Positions 1 through 8,150 of a DNA stretch of 64,000 nt are shown here, in pieces. A program made the position numbers and the translations under genes. This stretch comes from Gammaproteobacteria bacterium. GTDB taxonomy: Bacteria; Pseudomonadota; Gammaproteobacteria; GCA-001735895. Below the pieces are notes generated by a model. It did not search any database, was not told the DNA's origin, and saw only the letters and a program-made list of their open reading frames with translations. The DNA lies in NCBI GenBank assembly GCA_029862005.1, contig JAOTYD010000016.1:1-64000 (forward strand), read 5' to 3'. Numbering within the stretch: position 1 is the stretch's first letter; each line of letters starts with the position of its first letter.

Positions 1-229
1 CGATGCGCGTATTCTTGCCGATGTGTACCTCGCAATGACCGGTGGCCAAACCAGCCTCGGACTGGAAGCGGAGCAGGGCATCGATACGGATTCCGAGCAG
101 ATCGAAATAAATCGCATTGAATCCGGTCAGCCGCTACCAATATGGCAGGTTGACGAGGCAGCTCTGCGGGCCAATCGTGAATACATCGAATTTCTCGCCA
201 CCCAGCACGACGATCCCGCCTGGAAGTAA
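1..229 (+). CDS. dnaQ: DNA polymerase III epsilon subunit, C-terminal part (truncated by window start)
   Basis: The frame is open from base 2 and ends at TAA 227-229; the start lies before the window. It reads DARILADVYLAMTGGQTSLG, which matches the end of the DnaQ 3'-5' proofreading exonuclease domain (LAxVYLAMTGGQ is a hallmark), followed by a short variable tail ending in Trp-Lys. In the family this tail binds the polymerase alpha subunit. About 75 codons are visible and the catalytic DEDDh residues lie upstream. The gene converges on smpB, with a palindromic element between them. A GTG at 23-25 is internal, not a start. Confidence 0.9.
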   Translation, partial: DARILADVYLAMTGGQTSLGLEAEQGIDTDSEQIEINRIESGQPLPIWQVDEAALRANREYIEFLATQHDDPAWK

Positions 230-364
230 CACCGCAACCGTTATCCCGATAAGTATCCAGTACTGCCCCACAGGATTTATTAACGATATCCTTAGCCACA
301 CACCCAGGGTATGAAGCCTTCTCGGGATAGACTTCAAATTGGAAAATCTAGCCTCGATATTTGG

Positions 365-510
365 AGCTGCGTTGGAAACATGCCCGTAAAAGTGTAGCGA
401 GGCAGGATGCCGTGGTCCGACACCTCGGGCTCCAAGCGATTCCATGGATGGACCAACCGGTGCTTTAGCCGGTTGGGAGCGTCTTTTACGGGCATGTTTC
501 CAACGCAGCT
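365..510. repeat. 146-bp element bounded by perfect 28-bp inverted repeats
   Basis: Bases 365-392 and 483-510 are exact reverse complements over 28 bp (left arm begins AGCTGCGTTGG, right arm ends CCAACGCAGCT). The 90-bp centre holds a second perfect hairpin, CCAACCGG (453-460) with CCGGTTGG (469-476), and a possible outer pair GGTCC 414-418 with GGACC 450-454. It lies between convergent dnaQ and smpB and codes for nothing recognisable. No clear target duplication is visible beyond a possible TTG on both sides. It could be a MITE-like non-autonomous element, a genome-dispersed palindrome, or a structured RNA or bidirectional terminator. The structure is certain; the identity is not. Confidence 0.75.
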
Positions 511-516
511 TTGAAC

Positions 517-990
517 TTAGGAGGGTTTGAGGAGACGCGCCTGGTCGCGTTTCCAGTCTCGATCCTTGATGCTGGCGCGCTTGTCGTGCGCTTTCTTGCC
601 TTTGGCGATGCCGATTTTCATCTTGGCTCGACCGCGACTCCAGTAGGCCGATAGAGCGACCAGGGTGTAGCCCTTACGCTCAACCATGCCGACCAGGCGA
701 TCAATTTCGTTGCGATGGGCGAGCAACTTGCGTGTGCGGGTGGGATTGGCAGTCACATGCGTGGAAGCACTGCTGAGCGGGCTGATATGGGCACCAATCA
801 GCCAGAGTTCGCCGTTCTTAACCATCACGTAGGTTTCCCTGAGCTGCAGATTTCCCGCTCTCAGGCTTTTAACCTCCCAGCCTTCGAGAACCATACCAAC
901 CTCGATTTCATCTTCGATAAAATAGTCATGTCGCGCGATGCGGTTAAGCGCGATCGTATTGTCGGAAGACTTGTTTTTTTTCTTACCCAT
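517..990 (-). CDS. smpB: SsrA-binding protein SmpB
   Basis: SmpB binds tmRNA (SsrA) and delivers it to stalled ribosomes for trans-translation. The 157-aa product begins [20 protein letters not shown] and contains the family core [20 protein letters not shown], then WEVKSLRAG, and the lysine-rich C-terminal tail ([20 protein letters not shown]) that occupies the mRNA channel. Length is normal. An in-frame ATG 36 bp upstream (1026) would add 12 residues. The inner start is preferred because family members begin with a short basic MxKKK segment. The gene is divergent from the SRP RNA and dnaX. No tmRNA gene is seen here. Confidence 0.93.
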   Translation of the reverse strand: MGKKKNKSSDNTIALNRIARHDYFIEDEIEVGMVLEGWEVKSLRAGNLQLRETYVMVKNGELWLIGAHISPLSSASTHVTANPTRTRKLLAHRNEIDRLVGMVERKGYTLVALSAYWSRGRAKMKIGIAKGKKAHDKRASIKDRDWKRDQARLLKPS

Positions 991-1076
991 TCTCGGGATT
1001 CCCTGCTCGCTGCGACTGGCGGCCATATTCTCGGTTTAATTCAAATGCATGACAAGCCAATCGCCGCAATAGCGCC

Positions 1077-1104
1077 TTGAAAAGAGACGCATCTTCACTA
1101 TACA
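1077..1104 (+). promoter_or_regulatory. Sigma-70 promoter for the SRP RNA
   Basis: TTGAAA (1077-1082) and TATACA (1099-1104) are separated by 16 bp. This predicts a start near 1111-1113, just before the folded SRP RNA begins at about 1121. It is placed by eye from consensus match and position. Confidence 0.55.
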
Positions 1105-1120
1105 CTCTCGCTCTTGCAAT

Positions 1121-1232
<112 letters not shown>

Positions 1233-1272
1233 CCAGTTTTCTAATGAAAAGCCCGGCTTCCATAAAATCCGA

Positions 1273-2961
1273 ATGAGTTACCAGGTTCTAGCGCGCAAAT
1301 GGCGCCCGGCTAATTTCGAACAGATGGTCGGCCAGGAACACGTATTGCAGGCCCTGATTAATGCCCTCGATAGTAATCGGTTGCACCATGCTTATCTGTT
1401 TACAGGGACCCGTGGCGTAGGCAAGACGACAATTGCCCGAATCTTTGCGAAGTCGCTGAACTGCGAGCAGGGGATCAGTTCCCGGCCTTGCGGAACTTGT
1501 TCATCCTGCGTTGAAATAGATGAGGGTCGCAGCGTTGATTTGATCGAAATCGATGCAGCCTCGCGCACCGGCGTCGCCGATATGCGCGAACTGCTCGATA
1601 ATGTGCAATATGCGCCAACGCGTGGGCGCTTCAAGATTTACCTGATCGATGAAGTCCATATGCTGTCCGGGCATAGTTTCAATGCTTTGCTCAAGACACT
1701 CGAAGAGCCGCCACCGCATATCAAATTTCTACTGGCGACCACCGATCCACAGAAAGTTCCGGTGACGGTGTTATCACGTTGCCTGCAATTCAATTTAAAG
1801 CGCATGTCGAGAGCGCAGATACTGGCGCAACTCCAGTTTCTGACCGAACAGGAAAACGTAGATGCGGATACCCTGGCGCTAACCCGACTCGCCGGCGCCG
1901 CCGACGGCAGTATGCGCGATGCCCTCAGTTTGCTCGACCAGGCAATTGGATATGGTGGCGGAGCAGTGCGACAGGAAGCCGTCGAGTCAATGCTGGGTTC
2001 AATCTCGCGTGATTACCTGGCGCGGCTTTTTAATGCCCTGTACGAGCAACAGGCTCCGGAGCTGTTAGCTGAAGCACGCGCGGTTATCGAGCTTAATCCT
2101 GACTATCAGCGGGTTTGTGCGGAAATGATTTCGCTGTTGCAGCAGGTTGCGCTATATCAGAACGACCCGAAGTTGACAGTCGAAGACGAGTTCGATGGTG
2201 AACTGTTGCAGAATTTAAGTGCGGGCTGGTCTCCCGAGGAAGTTCAACTCTATTACCAGATCTTGCTGCAGGGACGCCAGGATTTGTTGATCTGCCCCGA
2301 CGAGGCCTCGGGTTTTGAAATGTTAATGTTGAGGTTACTTGCATTTGTACCTCAAACCCGAATGCAGGACGAGACCGGCGAAATAAAAAAAAAGCCTGAA
2401 TCACCCCTAGCGACGACTACCCGGACTCACAAGCAGCCCTGTCCCAGGCCTGAACCTGAAGAAACCGATCCGGCAAGCCCGACGCTGCCTGCCGAGGCTC
2501 GCGATCAGAATCCGTCCAGTCAGGTAATCGAGACAGGCGATCATCAGCAACCGGATGCCATTGGCGACGACATGCTGGACTGGCCAGAACTTGCCTATGA
2601 TTTGGGGCTGACAGGCCTCACCCAGGAAATTGTTGCCAACAGTGTGGTCGATTTGTACCGGGACGGCACATTAAAATTACGGCTGTTACCCGAAATCCAC
2701 GAACTCGCGAATGAACTGAATACGACCGAAATTAGGCGGGCGCTCGAACAAAAACTTGGGGTATCATTGCAACTGGACCTGGTCGCAGCAGCTTCGGTGG
2801 GAGGACAAACCCCGCTGCAGGCGAAAATACAGCGCCAACAACAGGAGCGTCTTGTTGCAATCGATGCAATAAAGGATGAAAAGCTGGTTAAAAAGTTACA
2901 GCATGCGTTTGCCGCCGAGCTCGATGAAGCGAGCGTGGTCAAGATCGAAAACAACCACTAG
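1273..2961 (+). CDS. dnaX: DNA polymerase III tau (and gamma) subunit
   Basis: This is the clamp-loader ATPase and replisome organiser. The 562-aa tau starts MSYQVLARKWRP, the family N-terminus. The longer in-frame start at 1204 overlaps the SRP RNA and is rejected. It shows Walker A GTRGVGKTT at residues 45-53, zinc-binding cysteines in the following segment, Walker B region YLIDEVHML near 121-129 and sensor LATTDPQK, then a proline- and acid-rich linker and the tau-specific C-terminus that contacts DnaB and alpha. The linker begins at an A-run (2385-2393) with a slippery heptamer where a -1 shift would give a 375-aa gamma. The gene is followed by ybaB-recR in the conserved order. Confidence 0.97.
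   Translation: MSYQVLARKWRPANFEQMVGQEHVLQALINALDSNRLHHAYLFTGTRGVGKTTIARIFAKSLNCEQGISSRPCGTCSSCVEIDEGRSVDLIEIDAASRTGVADMRELLDNVQYAPTRGRFKIYLIDEVHMLSGHSFNALLKTLEEPPPHIKFLLATTDPQKVPVTVLSRCLQFNLKRMSRAQILAQLQFLTEQENVDADTLALTRLAGAADGSMRDALSLLDQAIGYGGGAVRQEAVESMLGSISRDYLARLFNALYEQQAPELLAEARAVIELNPDYQRVCAEMISLLQQVALYQNDPKLTVEDEFDGELLQNLSAGWSPEEVQLYYQILLQGRQDLLICPDEASGFEMLMLRLLAFVPQTRMQDETGEIKKKPESPLATTTRTHKQPCPRPEPEETDPASPTLPAEARDQNPSSQVIETGDHQQPDAIGDDMLDWPELAYDLGLTGLTQEIVANSVVDLYRDGTLKLRLLPEIHELANELNTTEIRRALEQKLGVSLQLDLVAAASVGGQTPLQAKIQRQQQERLVAIDAIKDEKLVKKLQHAFAAELDEASVVKIENNH
2385..2399 (+). promoter_or_regulatory. dnaX slippery site: -1 frameshift yielding gamma
   Basis: Nine A residues (2385-2393) plus G2394 contain A-AAA-AAG (2388-2394) in the dnaX reading phase, the same heptamer used by E. 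coli dnaX. After a -1 slip the next codons are GCC (2394-2396) and TGA (2397-2399), so the shifted product ends one residue later at 375 aa, after the ATPase core. A purine-rich AGGACGAG lies about 15 nt upstream. The long A-run could also allow transcriptional slippage, as known in Thermus. The downstream stimulatory hairpin is not obvious. Confidence 0.8.
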
Positions 2962-2976
2962 GAAGGAGAAGATGTC

Positions 2977-3300
2977 ATGAAAGGTGCGCTCGGAGATATG
3001 ATGAAAAAAGCGCAGGAAATGCAGGAAAACCTGCAAAAGGCGCAGGCTGAGCTCGCGAATAAAGAAGTAACCGGGGAAGCAGGTGGTGGCATGGTTTCGG
3101 TTGTCATGCGCGGCACCCACGAAGTCAATCGTGTCGTCATCGACCCTGGCCTGGTTGATGAAGACGTAGAAATGCTCGAAGACCTGGTGGCAGCAGCGGT
3201 TAACGATGCCGTCCACAAAGTAGAGAAGTCGAACCAGGCCGCGATGCAGGAAATGACGGCGGGATTGAACCTGCCTCCGGGATTCAAGCTGCCGTTCTGA
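2977..3300 (+). CDS. ybaB: YbaB/EbfC family nucleoid-associated protein
   Basis: A 107-aa protein with the YbaB pattern: a glutamine- and lysine-rich coiled N-terminal helix ([20 protein letters not shown]), the central [21 protein letters not shown] strand region and a C-terminal helix ending [12 protein letters not shown]. The family forms tweezer-like dimers that bind DNA. A strong ribosome site (AAGGAGAAG) precedes ATG 2977. It sits between dnaX and recR with 15 bp and 4 bp gaps, the standard recombination-repair operon. Its exact cellular role is unclear in all bacteria. Confidence 0.94.
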   Translation: MKGALGDMMKKAQEMQENLQKAQAELANKEVTGEAGGGMVSVVMRGTHEVNRVVIDPGLVDEDVEMLEDLVAAAVNDAVHKVEKSNQAAMQEMTAGLNLPPGFKLPF

Positions 3301-3304
3301 TCTT

Positions 3305-3901
3305 ATGTCATCCCCCAGTCTCGACGAATTGATTACTTCGCTGAAGTGCCTGCCGGGCGTTGGCCAGAAGTCTGCCCAGCGCATGGCCTTGCATCTTCTC
3401 GAACGCGAACAGGCGGGTGCAAAGCGTATTTCGACTGCGATTCTGAATGCGATTGATACGGTAAAACACTGTCAGCGATGTCGTAATTTTTCGGACGACG
3501 CGGTTTGTGAAATCTGCCGGGATGAAGGGCGCGACCAGGCCACACTGTGTGTGGTAGAGACACCCGCGGACGTGCTGGCTGTCGAATCGTCAGCAGCTTA
3601 TCGAGGACGTTATTTCGTGTTGCTGGGTAGACTGTCGCCATTGGACGGATACGGACCGGGTCAGCTGGGGATCGACGAACTCGAACAGCAATTCGGCGAT
3701 GGTGATATTCGGGAGGTAATCCTGGCGACGAGTGCTACTGTGGAAGGCGATATCACCGCGCAGTACATAGCAGATTGCGCGGCCAGGCACGGAATAAAGA
3801 GTAGTCGACTGGCACGGGGAATACCCCTGGGCGGTGAACTCGAGTTTGTCGATAGCGGTACATTGTCGAAAGCACTGTCTGGCCGGCAGGAAATAGATTA
3901 G
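3305..3901 (+). CDS. recR: Recombination mediator RecR
   Basis: RecR works with RecO (and RecF) to load RecA on SSB-coated gaps. The 198-aa product has an N-terminal helix-hairpin-helix (SLKCLPGVGQKSAQRMALHL), a four-cysteine zinc finger CQRCRNFSDDAVCEIC, and a Toprim domain with VVETPADVLAVE and the GRLSPLDGYGP segment. Full length and typical. Four bases separate it from the ybaB stop, indicating translation in one operon with dnaX and ybaB. Confidence 0.97.
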   Translation: MSSPSLDELITSLKCLPGVGQKSAQRMALHLLEREQAGAKRISTAILNAIDTVKHCQRCRNFSDDAVCEICRDEGRDQATLCVVETPADVLAVESSAAYRGRYFVLLGRLSPLDGYGPGQLGIDELEQQFGDGDIREVILATSATVEGDITAQYIADCAARHGIKSSRLARGIPLGGELEFVDSGTLSKALSGRQEID

Positions 3902-3922
3902 CTTAACCAATACGGAGGCGTA

Positions 3923-4270
3923 ATGTCCGAAACCATCTTCTCTAAAATTATCAGGCACGAGTTACCCGCTGACGTCGTCTACGAGGACAATGAAATTATC
4001 GCTTTCCGTGATATCAACCCCCAGGCACCGGTCCATGTCCTGGTTGTTCCCAAAGTTGAAATCGAAACGGTCAATGATATCAAGCCCGAACAGGCTGAAC
4101 TGATCGGCAGACTCGTATTAACTGCGCAAAAGATCGCCGCTGACGAAGGTGTCGCGGAAGATGGATACCGGCTCGTGATTAACTGTAACCGCCACGGCTG
4201 CCAGGAAGTATTTCATCTGCACCTGCATTTGATAGGCGGCCGGCAGCTACGGGGTATTTCAGCGGGTTAA
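3923..4270 (+). CDS. hinT: HIT family purine nucleoside phosphoramidase (HinT-like)
   Basis: This 115-aa protein has the histidine-triad active site in VFHLHLHLIGG (H-x-H-x-H) near residue 97 and the N-terminal pattern IFSKIIRHELPADVVYEDNEI followed by AFRDINPQAPVHVLVVPK, typical of HinT/PKCI proteins that hydrolyse AMP-N and AMP-O linkages. The last four bases overlap the 3' end of rsgA on the other strand (4267-4270), so the two stop codons interlock. Confidence 0.93.
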   Translation: MSETIFSKIIRHELPADVVYEDNEIIAFRDINPQAPVHVLVVPKVEIETVNDIKPEQAELIGRLVLTAQKIAADEGVAEDGYRLVINCNRHGCQEVFHLHLHLIGGRQLRGISAG

Positions 4271-5223
4271 CCGGCGCTGACCTGTTCCCGCATCTTCACG
4301 TAATGCAGGTAACGTGATTCGGCAATTTTTCCCTGTGCCAGGGCCTTGATGACGGCACAGTCGGGTTCATTAAGATGCAGGCAGTTGTGGAAGTGGCAAT
4401 TTTCCGCGAATGCACTGATCTCCCTGAATCCATGCGCGAGCGGCCTGTCGTTATCGACGAAAGGATTGAAACCCCGGATTCCTGGCGTATCGATCAAATC
4501 TCCGCCGGCGGGTAAATGGTAGAGTCGGCTGGCGCGCGTGGTATGGCGTCCTTCCTCGTTGGCCTCTGAAATGCTGGCAATCTTGATATCTGTCCCCGGA
4601 AGCAGCCACTTGGTAAGCGATGACTTGCCCACACCGGACACCCCGCTTAACACGGACACCTGGTCGGTGAGTAGCGTGGTGAACTCATCCATTCCCTGGC
4701 CGGTCTTCACGCTCGTAGCTATCATTTTGTAACCCAGGGGAGTGTAGGTACTAGCGATTGCAAACGGGTCGCTCGTGTCGGTTAGCAAATCTATTTTATT
4801 CAGCAGAATGCAGGCTTCGATATGCTGCTGCTCTGCCGAAAGCAGGTACTGATCAAGTAAATATAGATTGGGTTCCGGTGTTACCGCGAGACAAACGAAC
4901 AATTGGCTGATGTTGGCGGCGACTGCTCGAACCTGCCCGAAACCGTCGATGCGCTGTAGCAGGTTATCCCGAGCCAGGATGGCAAGCACCCGGTGTTCCT
5001 GGTTGGAGGTCGTTTCGATCGCCACCCGATCACCGCAAACGATATTGCCGAGATTTGACTTGATCTTGCAGTCGATGGTATTGCCGGATTCCAGTTCTAC
5101 CAGGATTCGCCCTCCCTGGTGCGAAACAACAATGCCATGCTGGTGTTCGGCACTTTCCGAGACTTCTAACTGAGCTGCCTGGATCCGATTCTTCTGCTGC
5201 TCACTAAGTCTGCGTTTTGCCAT
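4267..5223 (-). CDS. rsgA: Ribosome small subunit-dependent GTPase A
   Basis: RsgA is a late 30S assembly GTPase. The 318-aa protein has an N-terminal OB fold and the circularly permuted GTPase order: G4 LLNKIDLL, then G1 LSGVSGVGKSSL, then G3 DTPGIRGF. The C-terminal zinc module is CHFHNCLHLNEPDC. It starts at ATG 5223 with a basic MAKRRLSEQQKNR segment. It lies head-to-head with orn, with the M48 protease gene inserted between; rsgA next to orn is conserved in Gammaproteobacteria. Confidence 0.96.
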   Translation of the reverse strand: MAKRRLSEQQKNRIQAAQLEVSESAEHQHGIVVSHQGGRILVELESGNTIDCKIKSNLGNIVCGDRVAIETTSNQEHRVLAILARDNLLQRIDGFGQVRAVAANISQLFVCLAVTPEPNLYLLDQYLLSAEQQHIEACILLNKIDLLTDTSDPFAIASTYTPLGYKMIATSVKTGQGMDEFTTLLTDQVSVLSGVSGVGKSSLTKWLLPGTDIKIASISEANEEGRHTTRASRLYHLPAGGDLIDTPGIRGFNPFVDNDRPLAHGFREISAFAENCHFHNCLHLNEPDCAVIKALAQGKIAESRYLHYVKMREQVSAG

Positions 5224-5269
5224 GAAAGTCTTATCTCATCCTGGTGCGTGAGCGCTGTGCCGATCCTGT

Positions 5270-6529
5270 TTAATCTGCCGATCCTCCGGAGGCTATGGCT
5301 TCCAGGTGGTTAATACGAATTGTGGCCGGTGGATGGGAATCATAGAACATCGAATGAATTGGATCGGGCGTCAAGGTACTGGCATTATCCCGGTAAAGGT
5401 TTACCAATGCTGAAATCAGTGCCCTGTAGTCGCTGTTCAAATGGGCGAATTCATCCGCCTCGAATTCATGTTTGCGTGACAGAGCCGAGAACAGGGGGCT
5501 AACGAAATAGGTAAATACCGGCATAATCATCATGAACAGTATCAGCGCGGCATGGGTAGAGGCAGCTTCAACTCCAAGCGAACTATAAAACCAGTCGGAG
5601 CGCATCAGCCAGGCCAGCAGTGCGAAACCGACGAAAGAAATGGCACTCGACAGCAGCAGCGATTTTTTGATGTGATTGCGTTTGAAGTGCCCCAGTTCAT
5701 GTGCCAGCACTGCCTCCACCTCGTCCTCGGATAGTGATTCGAGCAGGGTATCGTAGAAAACTATTCGTTTGTTCCTGCCGAAGCCGGTGAAGTAGGCATT
5801 GCCGTGTGACGAGCGGCGCGATCCGTCGACGACAAAAACGCCCTGGCTTTGAAATCCGCAGCGATTCAGTAATGCCTCGATACGGGCACGCATAGACGCA
5901 TCTTCCAACTGGCTGAATTTATTGAAAATCGGTGCAATAAATGCCGGGTAGGCCCATATCATGGTTAAACTGAATACCATCCATAGAATCCAGGCATAAA
6001 TCCACCAGCGCTCACCCGCCTGGTTCATTAGCCACAGGATTGCAGCCACCAGCGGTACCCCGATGATAATGGCCAGCAGAACAGTTTTCACCAGGTCCAG
6101 CAGCCAGGTCTTTAGCGTGGTCTGGTTAAATCCGAAACGTTCCTCGATAGTAAAGGTCTGGTACAGCGAGAACGGCAGGTTCAGGATTGCGGTGATCAAA
6201 GTCACCGAAAAGATAAACGCGATACCGGTTAGCAGCGCTGAATATCCAAAGCCGGACCACCACTGGTCAAGCAGATTTAATCCGCCACCAATGGTCCAGA
6301 TGAGTAACCAGGTGGTCTCCCACGCGAGTATAATTCTACCCAGGCGTAACTTGGTGCAGCTGTAATTAGCTGCACGGTGGTGGTCGGTGAGAGCGATTCT
6401 GTCAACGAACGCGTCGGGCACCCTGGCAGCATGGGCCTGGATATGGTTGATCTGACGTTGACTCAGCCACAGGCGGACCACGACCGTCGCGGCAACAAAG
6501 CTCAGGAATATTGCGGTGAATACATGCAT
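5270..6529 (-). CDS. M48 family zinc metallopeptidase (Ste24-like), membrane
   Basis: The 419-aa protein resembles the Ste24/CAAX-type M48 proteases. It has an N-terminal hydrophobic segment (MHVFTAIFLSFVAATVVV), further membrane helices near residues 65-85, 100-125, 145-165 and 175-195, the zinc motif HELGH in VLAHELGHFKRNH, two more hydrophobic segments, and the third zinc ligand in HEFEADEFA. The Ste24 N-terminal domain (TIEERFGFNQTTLKTW) is recognisable. Bacterial homologues are thought to act in membrane-protein quality control; the substrate here is unknown. It lies 46 bp before rsgA on the same strand and may be co-transcribed. Confidence 0.9.
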   Translation of the reverse strand: MHVFTAIFLSFVAATVVVRLWLSQRQINHIQAHAARVPDAFVDRIALTDHHRAANYSCTKLRLGRIILAWETTWLLIWTIGGGLNLLDQWWSGFGYSALLTGIAFIFSVTLITAILNLPFSLYQTFTIEERFGFNQTTLKTWLLDLVKTVLLAIIIGVPLVAAILWLMNQAGERWWIYAWILWMVFSLTMIWAYPAFIAPIFNKFSQLEDASMRARIEALLNRCGFQSQGVFVVDGSRRSSHGNAYFTGFGRNKRIVFYDTLLESLSEDEVEAVLAHELGHFKRNHIKKSLLLSSAISFVGFALLAWLMRSDWFYSSLGVEAASTHAALILFMMIMPVFTYFVSPLFSALSRKHEFEADEFAHLNSDYRALISALVNLYRDNASTLTPDPIHSMFYDSHPPATIRINHLEAIASGGSAD

Positions 6530-6607
6530 GTTTCAACTAGCAGCAAAAAAACTTGCTATAGTTTAACGCATATTAAAAATACGTGAAGCCTGGAGCATTT
6601 GATTTCG

Positions 6608-7147
6608 ATGGATGAAAATAACCTGATCTGGATCGATCTTGAAATGACGGGTCTGGATACGCAGCATGACCAGATCATTGAAATAGCAACCGTAGTGACA
6701 GATTCGAATCTCGCCATCCTCGCACAGGGCCCCGTGATCGCCATTCATCAACCAGATGAAATTATGACTGCCATGGATGCCTGGAATACAAGCCATCATG
6801 GAGAATCCGGCCTGACCAGTCGGGTCAAGCAAAGCACCAGCAATACGCGAGACGCCGAGCAGGAAACCCTGGCATTTCTGCGTCAGTATGTTGTTCCGGG
6901 AAAATCACCCATGTGCGGCAACAGTATCTGCCAGGACCGGCGCTTCATGGCACGCCTCATGCCCGAGCTGGAAGGCTATTTCCACTATCGTAATCTGGAT
7001 GTCAGTACGCTGAAGGAACTGGCGCGCCTGTGGAGACCCGATCTGGTTTCAGGATTTGTCAAAAGAGGTGCGCACCTCGCGCTGGATGATATTCTCGAAT
7101 CGATCGATGAGCTTAAATACTACCGGGAGTGCCTGATTCAAGACTGA
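6608..7147 (+). CDS. orn: Oligoribonuclease
   Basis: Orn degrades 2-5 nt RNAs and finishes c-di-GMP turnover by hydrolysing pGpG. The 179-aa DEDDh exonuclease shows [12 protein letters not shown] (Asp, Glu), [11 protein letters not shown] (Asp) and [14 protein letters not shown] (His, Asp). ATG 6608 is chosen because GGAG at 6592-6595 is well spaced for it; an in-frame TTG at 6599 is too close to that site. It is divergent from the M48/rsgA pair and precedes the stator operon. Confidence 0.96.
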   Translation: MDENNLIWIDLEMTGLDTQHDQIIEIATVVTDSNLAILAQGPVIAIHQPDEIMTAMDAWNTSHHGESGLTSRVKQSTSNTRDAEQETLAFLRQYVVPGKSPMCGNSICQDRRFMARLMPELEGYFHYRNLDVSTLKELARLWRPDLVSGFVKRGAHLALDDILESIDELKYYRECLIQD

Positions 7148-7311
7148 ATCCCGGGGCCATATTAATTATCCCGGTAAGTTCATCCGGGCTGCGGGCCCAG
7201 GATTGCATACCTCGGTTCTCTCCCCATTGCTGAAAAACATCGCCCCGACAGGTGGCGAAATAAAGAAATCCACGGGCCATGTCATGGACGCCAAAATAAT
7301 GGTTATAGGCT

Positions 7312-7337
7312 TAAAGATTCTGCGTTTCTGCCGATAA
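7312..7337 (+). promoter_or_regulatory. FliA (sigma-28) promoter for the stator operon
   Basis: TAAA (7312-7315) followed after 14 bp by GCCGATAA (7330-7337) matches the flagellar class 3 consensus TAAA-N15-GCCGATAA, with an exact -10 octamer. The predicted start near 7345 leaves a leader of about 30 nt before motA ATG 7377. The rest of the 229-bp gap after orn contains only a GC-rich CCCGG/CCGGG repeat near 7168-7187. Confidence 0.85.
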
Positions 7338-7376
7338 ATAATCCTGACACAGAATATATCATTGACCAGGTTTTCT

Positions 7377-8150
7377 ATGGATCTCGCCTCGCTTATTGGC
7401 ATTATTTCCGGTATCGGACTGATTATCGCCGCGATCATACTTGGCGGGGATATGCATAACTTTTTCAATACCCCGGGACTGATGATTGTCATAGGCGGTA
7501 CCATGGCTGCAACCCTGCTCACGTTTCAGTTCAGGGATGTGCTGACCGCGTTTAAAAGTGCCTATTTTGTGTTTTCCTCACCCAAGCAGGATTCGCAGGA
7601 GTTGATCAATACTATGATCAAGCTTGGCACCATCAGCAGACGCAAGGGCCTGCTGAGTCTCATGGATGTCAAGACCAAGACGCCATTTTTGAAGAGAGTC
7701 TGCACGCTGATCGCAGATGCCGCCGATGAAGAAACCCTGCGTTCGGCAATGCGTACCGAAATAGAATCCATGCAAATGCGACATTACATAGTGCAGGACG
7801 TGTTCCGGAAAATGGCCATGTATGCACCATCGTTTGGAATGCTGGGTACCCTGGTTGGCCTGATCCAGATGCTGTCGTTGCTGGCAAGCCCCGATAACCT
7901 CGGCCCTGCAATGGCCATCGCCTTGTTGACGACCTTTTATGGGATCCTGTTATCGACCGCTATATTCCTGCCCATCGCCGGCAAGTTACGTTCCAGGACG
8001 CTGATCGAGGTCATGAATTTCGAAATTATTTTTCAGGGTGCGGTCAGCATTCTGCAGGACAATAACCCGCTCTCGGTGTATGAAAAACTGTCGTCTTTCG
8101 TGCCGGCAAAAAAACGCAAACCGATGCAAAAACTAAGGCAGCGTAGTTGA
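7377..8150 (+). CDS. motA: Flagellar motor stator protein, MotA/PomA family
   Basis: The 257-aa MotA/TolQ/ExbB-type protein begins MDLASLIGIISGIGLIIAAI, close to the sodium-type PomA N-terminus. It has two N-terminal membrane helices, a cytoplasmic loop carrying charged residues (SRRKGLL, RTEIESMQMRH) that would contact FliG, then two more helices (APSFGMLGTLVGLIQMLSLL and AMAIALLTTFYGILLSTAIF) with the conserved proline near the loop end. ATG 7377 is used; an in-frame upstream TTG (7362) lies before the ribosome site. With MotB it forms the 5:2 ion channel. The sodium preference is inferred from similarity and from motY. Confidence 0.93.
   Translation: MDLASLIGIISGIGLIIAAIILGGDMHNFFNTPGLMIVIGGTMAATLLTFQFRDVLTAFKSAYFVFSSPKQDSQELINTMIKLGTISRRKGLLSLMDVKTKTPFLKRVCTLIADAADEETLRSAMRTEIESMQMRHYIVQDVFRKMAMYAPSFGMLGTLVGLIQMLSLLASPDNLGPAMAIALLTTFYGILLSTAIFLPIAGKLRSRTLIEVMNFEIIFQGAVSILQDNNPLSVYEKLSSFVPAKKRKPMQKLRQRS

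Noticed and set aside
134-445. 103-codon minus-strand frame crossing the dnaQ end and the palindromic element
   Set aside because: It runs antisense through dnaQ and the left inverted-repeat arm; no ribosome site and no homology recognised.
230-516. tmRNA gene next to smpB
   Set aside because: The structured region here lacks the tRNA-like ends and a tag reading frame; it is a palindrome instead.
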